Shown: positions 20,812 to 29,493 of the stretch, piece by piece
How positions within the stretch are numbered: the first letter of the stretch is position 1
Layout of the letters: each line of letters opens with the position of its first letter
Assembly: GCA_016709225.1 (NCBI GenBank)
Contig: JADJEE010000012.1
Location: 744,001 to 808,000 of the forward strand
Length of the DNA: 64,000 nucleotides
Direction: 5' to 3'
DNA from: Deltaproteobacteria bacterium
Lineage (GTDB): Bacteria; Myxococcota_A; Polyangia; Nannocystales; Nannocystaceae
Made by a program: the position numbers and the translations under genes
The notes under the pieces: generated by a model
Told to the model about the DNA's origin: nothing
The model's input: the letters and a program-made list of their open reading frames with translations, nothing else
The model's database searches: none

Positions 20812-21978
20812 ATGGCACGACGTCGGAGGGTCTCGCTGCTGTGGCTGGTGTTGCTCTCCTGCGCCGGCGGGAGCAAGCCAGGCGTGGGCACCAAGCGGCC
20901 CGAGATCCTCGGTGATCGCTGTGACATGGCCGCGAAGCAGGCCGCGCCGCTCATCGTCGACTGGAGCTCGCAGGCGCGCAGCCGACTCGAGGCCGCGGTG
21001 CGCAGCGGGCCGGTCGTGCCGGTGCGCGTGAGCGACTGCGAGATCGAGCCACTGTGGCAGTGCCAGCTGCCGGCGAGCTACGCCTATCAGCCCAGCTCGG
21101 TGCGACGCGAGGCCGAGCACATCGCCGATCGCAACGCGCTCTTCGCCCGCATTCCGACCACCGCGGTCTCACTCGAGGCGACCATCGCCGCCGGCTCCGA
21201 GCTGCAGGTCGACAAGACCACCGTCGGTCGCTTCGCACTCCCCACGCTCGCGCTGGCGGAGAACCAACTGGTCGGCCAGTGCACCGGCGCGACGCACTTC
21301 ATCTCTGCGGTCGACGTCGGGGCGTTCGAGTTCTCGAGCGGCCGCAAGCTCGACGCGGACGCGAAGGTCACGGTCGGCAACGCCGGCGGCGGGATCTCGC
21401 ACGGATCCGAGCACCAGGTGCTCGCCGCCGACGGCGAGCTGCAGCGCTGCGCCGACGAGGCCGGCGACGCCGCGGCACCGCGTGAGGGCTGCCGCGCGCC
21501 GATCCAGATCGACCTCACGCCGCTGCAGCCCTCGCTGACCAAGGACGAGTTCCTCGCGATCGGCGTGAAGGGCAGCCAGCTCGCCTTCGACACCTGCCAC
21601 GTCGGCAAGCAGCTCGGCGGTCGCTCGGGGGTGAACCTGCTGGTGTACGTGATCGCCGAGCCGAGCGGCTCGCTCTCGCTGCGCTACCCCGGCCCGCCGC
21701 CCGAGCCGGCCTACGACGACTGTCTGCGCAGCGTGTGGAGCAGCCTCCGGGTCGAGCCCTTCACCGGCCCAGCGCTCGTGTTGGAGGCGATGGTCTACGA
21801 CCTGTCCGTGCAGCCCGGCGAGGGCCGCGAGCAGGTCCACGCGGCGATCCGCCGCTCCTACCTCGACAACTTCAGCCGCGCCGAGCCCGGCATTCCGCCG
21901 CGCACGATCGGCGAGCAGATCCACTACGACTACGCGCGCAACGGCGTGACCGCCACCGATGCATGGCAACCGCGATGA
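20812..21978 (+). CDS. Putative lipoprotein, unknown family
   Basis: 388 residues with a lipoprotein signal (Arg-rich start, then VSLLWLVLLSC, lipid Cys17). The body is mostly beta-strand in pattern with many acidic residues. Visible landmarks are a short helical segment rich in Ala/Arg near residue 50, 'VGQCTGATHFISAVDVGAFEF', 'GNAGGGISHGSEHQV', and a C-terminal part with 'YPGPPPEPAYDDCLRSVWSSLRV'. Six to eight cysteines suggest disulphides in the periplasm or at the surface. I do not recognise the family. The gene is convergent with the esterase gene, 41 bases apart. Confidence 0.72.
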   Translation: MARRRRVSLLWLVLLSCAGGSKPGVGTKRPEILGDRCDMAAKQAAPLIVDWSSQARSRLEAAVRSGPVVPVRVSDCEIEPLWQCQLPASYAYQPSSVRREAEHIADRNALFARIPTTAVSLEATIAAGSELQVDKTTVGRFALPTLALAENQLVGQCTGATHFISAVDVGAFEFSSGRKLDADAKVTVGNAGGGISHGSEHQVLAADGELQRCADEAGDAAAPREGCRAPIQIDLTPLQPSLTKDEFLAIGVKGSQLAFDTCHVGKQLGGRSGVNLLVYVIAEPSGSLSLRYPGPPPEPAYDDCLRSVWSSLRVEPFTGPALVLEAMVYDLSVQPGEGREQVHAAIRRSYLDNFSRAEPGIPPRTIGEQIHYDYARNGVTATDAWQPR

Positions 21979-22019
21979 CGCGGTGCAGACCGTCGCGAGC
22001 CGCCCCGCCAGTGGTCGTT

Positions 22020-23102
22020 CTAACAGCCCGAGAGCGCTGCGCGCAGGGCGTCGATCAGCCGATCCGTCGCCTCGGCCGCCGCCTTCGACACGCCGGTCAG
22101 CTGCAGGTACCCGTGGGGCAGCGACGGCTCCCGCAGCAGCTGCACCGCGACGCCGTGCTCGCGCAGGCGCTCGGCGTACGCGAGGCCCTCGTCGCGCAGT
22201 GGATCGAAGCCCGCGATCGTCACCAACGCGGGCGCGAGTCCATGCAGCGCATCGGCGCGCAGCGGTGAGACCCGCGGGTCGGCGCGGTCGAGCTCGCCGA
22301 GCGCGTGGCGCTCGAACCACTGCATCAGCGGCTCGGTGAGCCACGGTCCGTCGGCGAAGGCCCGCCGCGAGGCGTAGCTGCCGGCGACGTCGGTGTTGGG
22401 ATAGATGAGCACCTGCAGCGCTGGCTGCGGCTCGCCGTGCAGCGCCAGCTGCTGACACAGCACCGCCGCGAGGTTGCCACCGCGGCTGTCGCCACCGACC
22501 GCGATCCGCTGCGACGCGATGCCGAGCCGCGGTGCATTCGCCCGCAGCCATCGCATCGCCGCCAGCGCGTCGTCGGCCGCCGCCACATACGGCACCTCGG
22601 GCGCGAGTCGATAGTCGACCGCGACGACCGTCATCCCGCCGCGGACCGCGAAGGTGCGGCAGATGGTGTCGTGCGACTCGAGGTCACCGATGACGCCACC
22701 CCCACCGTGGAAGTACAGCAGCGCCGCGTCGCCGTGGGCGGTGTGCGGGCGGTAGCTGCGGGCCGCGATCGCGCCGTCGTCACCCGCCATGCGCAGCTCC
22801 TGGGTGGTGACGCGTGGCGGGTCGCGCTCGAGCACGCGCATGCGTCGGTACTCGCGACGGGCCCGCGCGACGCTGCCGTGCTCGATGGGTCGGTGTCGCG
22901 CCGCCTTGCGCAGCAGATCGGCCCACTGCACCTGCGGATCGAGCCGGTGCCCACCGTGCTCGACCGGCATGCGCGCGAGCATGCGCTGCACCACCGGCGC
23001 AGGCAGACGGCCCAGCGTGCGCGCGATCGCGGCCTCGACGCGCTGCCGCGCGGCCTTGAGGCGGCCGCGCGCGCCATCGGAGCCGTGATCGTCGCGTGCC
23101 AC
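22020..23102 (-). CDS. Alpha/beta-hydrolase, hormone-sensitive-lipase-type esterase
   Basis: 360 residues. It carries the HSL-family oxyanion motif HGGGG (in LLYFHGGGGVIGDL), the nucleophile elbow GDSRGG with the catalytic Ser, the acid in GFDPLRDE, and the His in SLPHGYL. It should hydrolyse short-chain esters in the cytoplasm. The N-terminal 90 residues form a basic helical cap. GTG 23102 is chosen because the longer ATG frame (from 23174) would overlap gapA by 61 bases. With GTG the gap is 11 bases, and the gene looks like the second member of a gapA operon. Nothing in its sequence links it to glycolysis. Confidence 0.88.
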   Translation of the reverse strand: MARDDHGSDGARGRLKAARQRVEAAIARTLGRLPAPVVQRMLARMPVEHGGHRLDPQVQWADLLRKAARHRPIEHGSVARARREYRRMRVLERDPPRVTTQELRMAGDDGAIAARSYRPHTAHGDAALLYFHGGGGVIGDLESHDTICRTFAVRGGMTVVAVDYRLAPEVPYVAAADDALAAMRWLRANAPRLGIASQRIAVGGDSRGGNLAAVLCQQLALHGEPQPALQVLIYPNTDVAGSYASRRAFADGPWLTEPLMQWFERHALGELDRADPRVSPLRADALHGLAPALVTIAGFDPLRDEGLAYAERLREHGVAVQLLREPSLPHGYLQLTGVSKAAAEATDRLIDALRAALSGC

Positions 23103-23113
23103 GGCCGAGGGCC

Positions 23114-24130
23114 CTAGCCTTCCTTGCTGGCGAACAGGCGCAGCATGTCGACGCAGCGCGCCGAGTAGCCCCACTCGTTATCGTACCAGGCCACGACCTT
23201 GAAGAAGCGGTCGTTGAGCTCGATGCCGGCCTTGGCGTCGAAGATGCTGCTGCGCGGGTCGCCGATGAAGTCGCTCGAGACGACCTCGTCCTCGGTGTAC
23301 CCCAGCACGCCCTTCATCGGCCCCTCGGCGGCGGCCTTCATCGCGGCGTTGATGTCGGCCAGCTTGGTGGCCTTCTCGGTGCGGAAGGTCAGATCGACCA
23401 CCGACACGTCCGCGGTGGGCACGCGGAACGACATGCCGGTGAGCCGACCCTTGAGCGCCGGGATGCACAGCGTGACGGCCTTCGCGGCGCCGGTGCTGGC
23501 GGGGATGATGTTGGTGTACGCGTTGCGACCGCCCCGCCAGTCCTTCTTCGACGGGCCGTCTTGGGTCGGCTGCGTCGCGGTGGCGGCGTGCACCGTCGTC
23601 ATCAGGCCCTCGGCGAGGCCGAAGGTGTCGTGGATGACCTTGGCGACCGGCGCCAGGCAGTTGGTCGTGCACGACGCGTTCGAGATGATGGTGTGCTTGC
23701 TGGGATCGTACAGCTCGTGGTTGACCTTGTACGCGAAGGTCGGGACCTGCTCGGGGCTCTTGGTCGGGGCCGAGAGCACGACCCGCTTCGCACCCGCGTC
23801 GATGTGCTTGTGGGCGCCCTCGTAGTCGAGGAAGATCCCGGTCGACTCGAGGACGTAGTCGACGCCGAGATCCTTCCACGGCAACTTCGACGGATCCTTC
23901 TCGGCCAGGCAGCGCGTGGTCTTGCCGGCCGCACGGAAGCCACCCTCGACGACCTCGACCGGCTGTCCGAAGCGACCATGGGTCGAGTCGTAGCGCAGCA
24001 AGTACGCGAGGTTGTCCGCGGGCACGAGGTCGTTCACGGCGACGACCTCGATGTCCTCGCTGCGCGCGGCCATGCGGTACACCAGACGGCCGATGCGGCC
24101 GAACCCGTTGATTGCGACTCGGATGGTCAT
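23114..24130 (-). CDS. gapA: Glyceraldehyde-3-phosphate dehydrogenase, type I
   Basis: 338 residues, full length. NAD-binding GFGRIGR is at 9-15, the catalytic SNASCTTNC has Cys154, the base is His181 (MTTVHAATATQ), and ASTGAAK and the C-terminal WYDNEWGYS are standard. It oxidises glyceraldehyde-3-phosphate to 1,3-bisphosphoglycerate with NAD+ (Asp34 in AVND at the dinucleotide position favours NAD+). Unlike most genes here it has a classical layout, with a -35/-10 pair, a leader of about 40-50 bases and an AGGA Shine-Dalgarno 8 bases before ATG. The esterase gene follows after 11 bases. Confidence 0.97.
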   Translation of the reverse strand: MTIRVAINGFGRIGRLVYRMAARSEDIEVVAVNDLVPADNLAYLLRYDSTHGRFGQPVEVVEGGFRAAGKTTRCLAEKDPSKLPWKDLGVDYVLESTGIFLDYEGAHKHIDAGAKRVVLSAPTKSPEQVPTFAYKVNHELYDPSKHTIISNASCTTNCLAPVAKVIHDTFGLAEGLMTTVHAATATQPTQDGPSKKDWRGGRNAYTNIIPASTGAAKAVTLCIPALKGRLTGMSFRVPTADVSVVDLTFRTEKATKLADINAAMKAAAEGPMKGVLGYTEDEVVSSDFIGDPRSSIFDAKAGIELNDRFFKVVAWYDNEWGYSARCVDMLRLFASKEG

Positions 24131-24175
24131 GTTCGTTTCCTGGCCGACGAAGACGTCGCCGGCGTAGCTGCGGCG

Positions 24176-24205
24176 ACCTTAATGGCCTTTGGCCCCGCGG
24201 ATCAA
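24176..24205 (-). promoter_or_regulatory. gapA promoter
   Basis: On the minus strand TTGATC (24200-24205) and TAAGGT (24176-24181) are separated by 18 bases, a good housekeeping sigma match. The start lies about 46 bases downstream and is preceded by AGGA. The rest of the 225-base gap to the PhoH gene shows nothing else I can name. Confidence 0.5.
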
Positions 24206-24342
24206 ACGACATCGATCGCCGGGCGCCGCCCGCCACACGCAGGCACTGCGCTGCAGTGGGAGCCAACGCACAGATCCTCGCGCGCGGGCAGACGGCGTCG
24301 CAAGGCTTGCCGCGCGCGTGCGCCCGAGCCGCGCGACCGTGG

Positions 24343-24348
24343 TACGAA
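24343..24348 (+). promoter_or_regulatory. Putative extended -10 of PIN-PhoH gene
   Basis: TGg-TACGAA ends 7 bases before GTG 24356. The last base departs from the consensus T. Confidence 0.35.
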
Positions 24349-24355
24349 GGCGGCA

Positions 24356-25873
24356 GTGACGAGCGACGTCCCTGCCCTCTCCGGCACGATCTACATCCCC
24401 GACACGTCCTCGCTGGTCGAGAACCCCGACGCACTCGACCGGCTGCTCACCGACGGCAACGTCGTGGTGTTGCTGCATCAGGTCATCGAGGAGCTCGGCC
24501 GCCTGCAGGGCAGTCGCAACAAGTCCGACGGCGTGCGCGCCGCGGCGCGCACGGCCACGCGCAAGCTGCTCACGCTGCGCAGCCAGGGCCACATCCGCCA
24601 CGACCTCGACGGCATCCTGCGCGCGCCCGATCCCGCGAAGATTCCGCGCACGCCGCAGGGCGGTGTGATCGCGTGGGAGCCGGCCGGGCCCACGTTGCCG
24701 CCCTACGACACCGCGAGCGGCGACAACCTCATCGTCGCGGGCGCACGACGCGTGACCCTGCTGGCCGAGGCCGCCAAGCCCGGTGCGTTCACCGTCAACG
24801 TCGTCTCGGAGGACAACAACGTCCTGCTCAAGTGCGACGCGATGGGGCTGCACGCCGAGAACCTGCGCTACGGCAAGCTCGAGCTCGGCGGGCTCGACGA
24901 GGTCTACCGCGGCTACGCGACGCTCGAGGTCGACGAGGCCACGCTGCAGTCCTTCTTCGACAGCGGCGAGGCCGGTGAGCGGCGGCTGTCGCTGGCCGCA
25001 GTCGAGGCGGTCGCGGGCGCGCGCATCGGCGACGACATCGTGTGGAACACCGGCGTGGTGCTGAGTTGTGGTGAGCGCACCGTGCTCACGCGCGCCGATC
25101 TCGACGTCGGCGAGCTGCAGGACCTGCGCTACGCGCAGTACTGGGATCGCAAGCGCCACACCTACGGCCCGCGGCCGGTGCTGGGCATGACGCCGCGTGA
25201 TCCCTACCAGTGTTTCGCGATGGAGTTCCTGCTCGATCCCGAGGTCCAGCTGGTCGTGCTCGACGGCCCCGCCGGCTCGGGCAAGACCCGCATGATGGTC
25301 GCCGCCGCGCTGTACCTACTGCTGGGCCAGCCCACCAACGTACGCTTCGCCAACGGCTCGAGCCTGGCGCACACCAATCGCTTCGACAACGGCCTGTTCC
25401 TGCTGCGACCCGAGCACCCGTCGTCGAACTACGAGCTCGGCTTCCTGCCCGGCGATCACGATCAGAAGCTGTCGCCCTGGCTCGAGCCGTTGCTGCAGCA
25501 CATGCGCTCGCTGTCGGCGCTCAACGAGCATGATTTCGTGCACGACCTCGAGCAGCGCGAGCAGCTGCACAAGCTCTCGACCGCGATGCTCCGCGGCCTC
25601 GACATCGAGCGCTCGGTGGTCCTGGTCGACGAGCTGCAAAACGGCGACCGCCACCTCGCCAAGACCCTGATGAGCCGCTTCTGCGAGACCTCGAAGGTCG
25701 TGCTGGCCGGCTGTCTCGACCCGGTGCAGATCGACAACCCCTACGTCGACTGGCGCAGCAACGCGTTGACCCGTGTGAAGCAGACCTACAAGGGCTTCGG
25801 CCGCTACGTCGCGCAGATCAGCCTGGTCAACAACTACCGCGGGCCGATCTCGAAGAAGGCCGACGAGCTGTAG
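24356..25873 (+). CDS. PIN domain-PhoH ATPase fusion (PhoH2/YlaK type)
   Basis: 505 residues. The N-terminal PIN-type nuclease domain (about 10-150) shows conserved acidic residues (YIPDTSSL with Asp16, VIEELGRL, SGDNLIVA, SEDNN). A linker leads to a PhoH-type P-loop ATPase with Walker A GPAGSGKT near residue 305 and Walker B SVVLVDELQN. The C-terminal 'NNYRGPISKKADEL' resembles the family's arginine-finger region. PhoH2 proteins such as mycobacterial PhoH2 couple ATP-driven RNA unwinding to RNA cleavage, so this is probably a cytoplasmic RNA-processing enzyme. GTG 24356 is inferred from the PIN-domain border and the upstream -10. A much longer frame overlapping gapA is spurious. Confidence 0.9.
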   Translation: MTSDVPALSGTIYIPDTSSLVENPDALDRLLTDGNVVVLLHQVIEELGRLQGSRNKSDGVRAAARTATRKLLTLRSQGHIRHDLDGILRAPDPAKIPRTPQGGVIAWEPAGPTLPPYDTASGDNLIVAGARRVTLLAEAAKPGAFTVNVVSEDNNVLLKCDAMGLHAENLRYGKLELGGLDEVYRGYATLEVDEATLQSFFDSGEAGERRLSLAAVEAVAGARIGDDIVWNTGVVLSCGERTVLTRADLDVGELQDLRYAQYWDRKRHTYGPRPVLGMTPRDPYQCFAMEFLLDPEVQLVVLDGPAGSGKTRMMVAAALYLLLGQPTNVRFANGSSLAHTNRFDNGLFLLRPEHPSSNYELGFLPGDHDQKLSPWLEPLLQHMRSLSALNEHDFVHDLEQREQLHKLSTAMLRGLDIERSVVLVDELQNGDRHLAKTLMSRFCETSKVVLAGCLDPVQIDNPYVDWRSNALTRVKQTYKGFGRYVAQISLVNNYRGPISKKADEL

Positions 25874-25882
25874 CGGCGGGTT

Positions 25883-27748
25883 TTAGGGTTTGATGCTGCC
25901 GAACATGATGCCGTCGAAGCCGGACGTGTCGATCTCGTCGCCGCAGTAGCTGGCCTTGCCGGCGAGGTGCCCGGCGAACACGATATTGTCCTGCGAATCG
26001 ACGGCGATCGCCTCACCGACGGCATCCGATCCGGCCATGCTCGCAAGCGATCGCTGTGCGAGCAACGAGCCATCGTCGGCGCTGTAGCGGGTGATGAAGA
26101 GATCCTTCGTGCCGGCGCTGACGACCGCCCCGCCCCCGAGATCGCAGCTGCCCGAGAAGCCCGAGGTCATCAAGATGTCACCGTTGCCATCGATGTGGGT
26201 GTCGGCCCACGTGAGCGCGGTCCCTTGCTGGTCGCACGGCAGCTGCCGGACCCACAGCACGTCGCCGGTCGCGGCGTCGAACTTTGCGAGGAAGAGGTCG
26301 AGGACTTGATCCGAGAAATCGACCGGACCCGCACCGAAGTCGACCGTTCCCAGGCCGAACCCGGCCACCACGATGTTGCCATCGTCGGTCACGTCGACGC
26401 TGTAGATGTCGGTGAGTGCGCTTCCGGGTTCGCCACCGATCGTCTTCGTCCACACCAGGGACCCATCGGTAGCATCGCGCCGACTGACCACACTGGTGAA
26501 CTCGTTCCACGAGTAGCCGACGAGGTAGAACCCGTTGGCGTCGTCGATCGCGGCGCCATGGCTCCACGTCCAGTCGCCGCTATCCACCGACCACAGGTGA
26601 GTGCCGTCGCTGCCGTCGTACTTGGCGACGAGCGTGCGGCCGTCGGCATCGGCAGGAAAGCTCGGACCGCCGAGGTCGAAGGACACGGGAGTTCCACCGA
26701 TGTCGGCCGCGACGTAGACATCACCGGCAGCGTCCGCCGCGGCCGTACCCGAGTCGGTGACGAAGGAGTTGGTGCAGAACCCGTGGGACCACACGTGAGC
26801 GCCGCTGGCGTCTGCGTAGCGTGCGACGAAGATGCCGCCACCGGACGAGGAATCATCGAGCGGCGGACAACTGACTTCGCCGCCACCGAAGTCGACCGTC
26901 CCGACCGCACCGAGGACGTTGGGCTGGTGGCTGAAGTAGCCGGCGGCAAAGACATCGCCGCTGCTGGGCTCGATCGCGAGGCCGACCACGGAGTTCTGCG
27001 CGCTGGCGAGCTCGTCGACCGTGCTGAGGCAGTGATGCCACTGCTCGACGCCGTACGACGCGGTCAGCTTGGTCACGAAACCCGCCGTGAACGCCGGGAT
27101 ACATGGCGCGCCCGAAGGCGAGCCGAACTGGAACACGCCTCCGCTGTAGTAGCCGCCGACGAAGACGCTGCCGGCGTCGTTGGCTGCGATCACACGCGGG
27201 TGCCCGTAGACATCGTCAGCGGCCCCGCCGAGCGCCCGTAGCCACCGCATGTCGGTCAGCTGGACCTCCACCTCGACGTCGTCGTAGGGCGTGAACATGC
27301 AGCTCTGGTCGGAGCCTGCGCACGGCCCCGACCACCCGCGAGCCTCGAGCTGACCGGGCTCGGCGGTGAGCGTCACCTCCGTGCCGGGCTCGAACACCGC
27401 ACTGCACTCGGCACCGCAGGCGATGCCGATCGGCTCCGAAGAGATCGTCCCTTCGCAGCCGGTCGGCACCACCGTCACGGTGACCCCGGAGCCACCCGAG
27501 CTCGAACCCGACTCGCTGCCCGACGCCGTGCCATCGCTGGCGGTGCTGGTCGAATCTGCGGTGCTCGGCGCAGTCGTGCCGGAGTCCGCGTCGCTGGAGT
27601 CGCCCGGCGTGCCCGTGGTCGTCGTGAGGCCAGTTGCATCGGTCGCACTCGTGCCCCCGCTGGTGTCTGCGACGACGCCGATGTCACCGGAGCACGCGCT
27701 GCAGAACACCAGGGTCGTCACCAGGCGTCGATCGAGAAGGTCTGTCAT
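25883..27748 (-). CDS. Repeat-rich secreted lipoprotein with InlB-B-like and propeller-type regions
   Basis: 621 residues. A lipoprotein-like signal (VTTLVFCSAC) precedes a Ser/Thr/Gly/Asp spacer of about 70 residues. A small module with VTVTVVPTGCEGTISSEP, CGAECSAVFEPGTEVTLTA and GWSGPCAGSDQSC resembles divergent InlB B-repeats. The rest (about 165-621) has repeated units of the type 'GDVFAAGYFS ... VDFGGG ... FVARYDASGAHVWS', which fits seven-bladed SBBP-like beta-propellers common in Myxococcota. It is probably a surface or secreted protein of unknown role. ATG 27748 begins the signal sequence, and the longer frame upstream is not protein-like. It converges with the PhoH gene across 9 bases. 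Confidence 0.78.
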   Translation of the reverse strand: MTDLLDRRLVTTLVFCSACSGDIGVVADTSGGTSATDATGLTTTTGTPGDSSDADSGTTAPSTADSTSTASDGTASGSESGSSSGGSGVTVTVVPTGCEGTISSEPIGIACGAECSAVFEPGTEVTLTAEPGQLEARGWSGPCAGSDQSCMFTPYDDVEVEVQLTDMRWLRALGGAADDVYGHPRVIAANDAGSVFVGGYYSGGVFQFGSPSGAPCIPAFTAGFVTKLTASYGVEQWHHCLSTVDELASAQNSVVGLAIEPSSGDVFAAGYFSHQPNVLGAVGTVDFGGGEVSCPPLDDSSSGGGIFVARYADASGAHVWSHGFCTNSFVTDSGTAAADAAGDVYVAADIGGTPVSFDLGGPSFPADADGRTLVAKYDGSDGTHLWSVDSGDWTWSHGAAIDDANGFYLVGYSWNEFTSVVSRRDATDGSLVWTKTIGGEPGSALTDIYSVDVTDDGNIVVAGFGLGTVDFGAGPVDFSDQVLDLFLAKFDAATGDVLWVRQLPCDQQGTALTWADTHIDGNGDILMTSGFSGSCDLGGGAVVSAGTKDLFITRYSADDGSLLAQRSLASMAGSDAVGEAIAVDSQDNIVFAGHLAGKASYCGDEIDTSGFDGIMFGSIKP

Positions 27749-27967
27749 TCGCCCAGGCTTGGTGGGGCCGCGGGGGGCGAATCGATCACGCGCGACCACG
27801 TCGCCTCGCTCGCGTTGACTCACGCGTGCACCCACCAAGGTGCGCGCGCTGGTCTTCGTTGCGTGCAGATCCAGCAGGTCGGAGTGCCGCCGCTCGTCCC
27901 CATGAGCGAACACACGACGATGACGATGACCGATCGGGCCCTCGCATCTCCACCAACCCGGTCGAGC

Positions 27968-27973
27968 TACGCT
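27968..27973 (+). promoter_or_regulatory. Putative -10 (TACGCT) of ECF sigma gene
   Basis: TACGCT ends 1 base before GTG 27975, 7 before TTG 27981 and 13 before ATG 27987. It therefore argues against GTG 27975. The remaining 27749-27967 stretch, a divergent intergenic region, shows no other clear signal. Confidence 0.35.
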
Positions 27974-27986
27974 CGTGTCGTTGTCG

Positions 27987-28538
27987 ATGTCGATCCCAGA
28001 GCCGGCCGCGGACGCGGTGGCCGCGTCGTCCGTGGCCGACACGCTCCGCGCGACCGGCCCGCTGGTCCTGCGGGTCTGCCGCGGCATTCTGCACGACGGA
28101 CCCGACGCCGAAGATGCCGCTCAGGAGGCGCTGGTCGCCCTCGCGAAGGCCCTGCGGGGGTTTCGCGGCGAGTGTTCGCTCGCCACGTACGCGACTCGCA
28201 TCGCGATGCGAACCGCGATGCGTCAACGCGCCCTCCGGCGGCGCCTCGATCTCGCCCACACCGGCGAGCGTCCGACCGCCGACGTGCCGGCTGGGGCGCT
28301 CCCGAGCGCCGAGCTCCGCTTGCTCGTCACATCGCTGCTCGATCGGCTTCCGCGCGAGCAAGCCGACGCCTTGGCCCTGCGGTTCGTGCTCGGCCATACG
28401 CCGGCCGAGATCGCCGAGATCTGCGGGGCGCCGGTGAACACGATCCGCAGCAGGATCCGGCTCGCCCGGAGCGCGCTGCGGTCTGCCATCGCAGATCATC
28501 CCGCATTGCGCGAGGACGTAGAGGTCGACGATGAGTGA
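27987..28538 (+). CDS. ECF-type RNA polymerase sigma factor
   Basis: 183 residues. Sigma region 2 shows VCRGILHDGPDAEDAAQEALVAL, KALRGFRGECSLATYATRIAMR (region 2.3/2.4, with basic and aromatic residues). Region 4 shows LLDRLPREQADALALRFVLGHTPAEIAEICGAPVNTIRSRIRLARSALR. The stop codon overlaps the start of the next gene by 8 bases (ATGAGTGA), the hallmark of a co-translated sigma/anti-sigma pair. The product probably directs RNA polymerase to genes that include this cluster. ATG 27987 is used here. TTG 27981 and GTG 27975 are in frame. Confidence 0.9.
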   Translation: MSIPEPAADAVAASSVADTLRATGPLVLRVCRGILHDGPDAEDAAQEALVALAKALRGFRGECSLATYATRIAMRTAMRQRALRRRLDLAHTGERPTADVPAGALPSAELRLLVTSLLDRLPREQADALALRFVLGHTPAEIAEICGAPVNTIRSRIRLARSALRSAIADHPALREDVEVDDE

Positions 28539-29475
28539 TCGCGAACCCACCCACGCGCGGGGAGACGGCGGCCCCGCGATGACCCGCGTACCCCTGGAGG
28601 CCGCGTGCCGGCAGGCGTTCGACGAGGTCATCGCCCGTCGGCCGGGCGACGCCGCGCGCCTCGATGCGATGATCGCCGCCGTGCTCGCGCCGACAGCTCC
28701 GCCGGCGCAAGCTGGCGCGATCGTGCGAGCCGGCCCCGTGATCGTCGGCGTCGCCCTGGGCAGTGCGCTGGCGTGGGGTCTCGGCCATCACGCGACGGGC
28801 AGCATCGCGCCCATCGCCCGCGTGGCGCCGCAGCTCGATGCTGCACCCGCCGACGACGCGGCGCCGCAGCTCGATGCTGCGCCCGCACGCGTCCATCACG
28901 ACCCGCGGGCGCCGCAAGACCCGCGGGCGCCGCACGAGCCGCTGCTCGCCGAGGCACCTGCTCGCGCGACCCGACCCGCTGCGGTGAACGTCGACACGCC
29001 GACGAGCGCGATGACCGACGGACCCACGGCCAGCGCGAGGGCGTCGTCGCGATCGCGCGAGCGATCGCCGGAGCGAACTCGACCAGCTGCTTCGGTGGTA
29101 CCCGCCTCCGCCAGCGAGCTGCTCGAGCGCGCGAACGCAGCGCGGCGGCGAGCAGAGTTCGTCCGCGCCGACGAAATCTACGCTGAACTCGAGCGCGAGC
29201 ATCCGGGCTCACGGGAGGCCAACGTCGGTCGCGTGAGTCACGGGCGCCTCTTGCTCGACCAGCTCGGGCGCCCCGACGCCGCGGCGGTGGCATTCGCGAC
29301 ATATCTCGCCGAGAACCCGGCGGGCAACCTTGCCGCGGAGGCGCGCGTCGGTCGTGCTCGCGCGCTCGATGCCGCCGGACGCCGCGATGAGGCGCGCGAG
29401 GCTTGGCGCGACCTGCTGCGCGCACACCCGAACTCGATCCACGCCGATCGGGCTCGGCGCGCGCTCGCCGAGTGA
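28531..29475 (+). CDS. Membrane-anchored TPR protein, probable anti-sigma regulator
   Basis: 314 residues. A cytoplasmic N-terminal helical part (about 1-65, PLEACRQAFDEVIARRPGDAARLDAMIAAVL) is followed by one membrane helix (about 68-90, GPVIVGVALGSALAWGL). A Pro/Ala/Asp-rich periplasmic stalk (about 95-190) contains short duplications (APQLDAAP twice, DPRAP twice). The C-terminal TPR-like domain (ELLERANAARRRAEFVRADEIYAELEREHPGSREA ... AEARVGRARALDAAGRRDEAREAWRDLLRAHP) resembles YbgF/Tol-type tails. The 8-base overlap with the sigma gene and the topology fit a sigma-binding membrane regulator with a sensing TPR. No zinc-finger anti-sigma motif is visible. Confidence 0.75.
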   Translation: MSDREPTHARGDGGPAMTRVPLEAACRQAFDEVIARRPGDAARLDAMIAAVLAPTAPPAQAGAIVRAGPVIVGVALGSALAWGLGHHATGSIAPIARVAPQLDAAPADDAAPQLDAAPARVHHDPRAPQDPRAPHEPLLAEAPARATRPAAVNVDTPTSAMTDGPTASARASSRSRERSPERTRPAASVVPASASELLERANAARRRAEFVRADEIYAELEREHPGSREANVGRVSHGRLLLDQLGRPDAAAVAFATYLAENPAGNLAAEARVGRARALDAAGRRDEAREAWRDLLRAHPNSIHADRARRALAE

Positions 29476-29480
29476 TCTGG

Positions 29481-29486
29481 CATTCT
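29481..29486 (+). promoter_or_regulatory. Putative extended -10 (TGg-CATTCT)
   Basis: It ends 7 bases before GTG 29494 and lies just after the stop of the TPR gene. It may give the outer-membrane-type gene its own transcript. Confidence 0.4.
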
Positions 29487-29493
29487 GCGCCAG

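Noticed and set aside
24131..24355. Search for a tRNA, riboswitch or small gene between gapA and the PhoH gene
   Set aside because: Apart from the gapA promoter and a -10-like element, no cloverleaf, aptamer or coding signal was seen.
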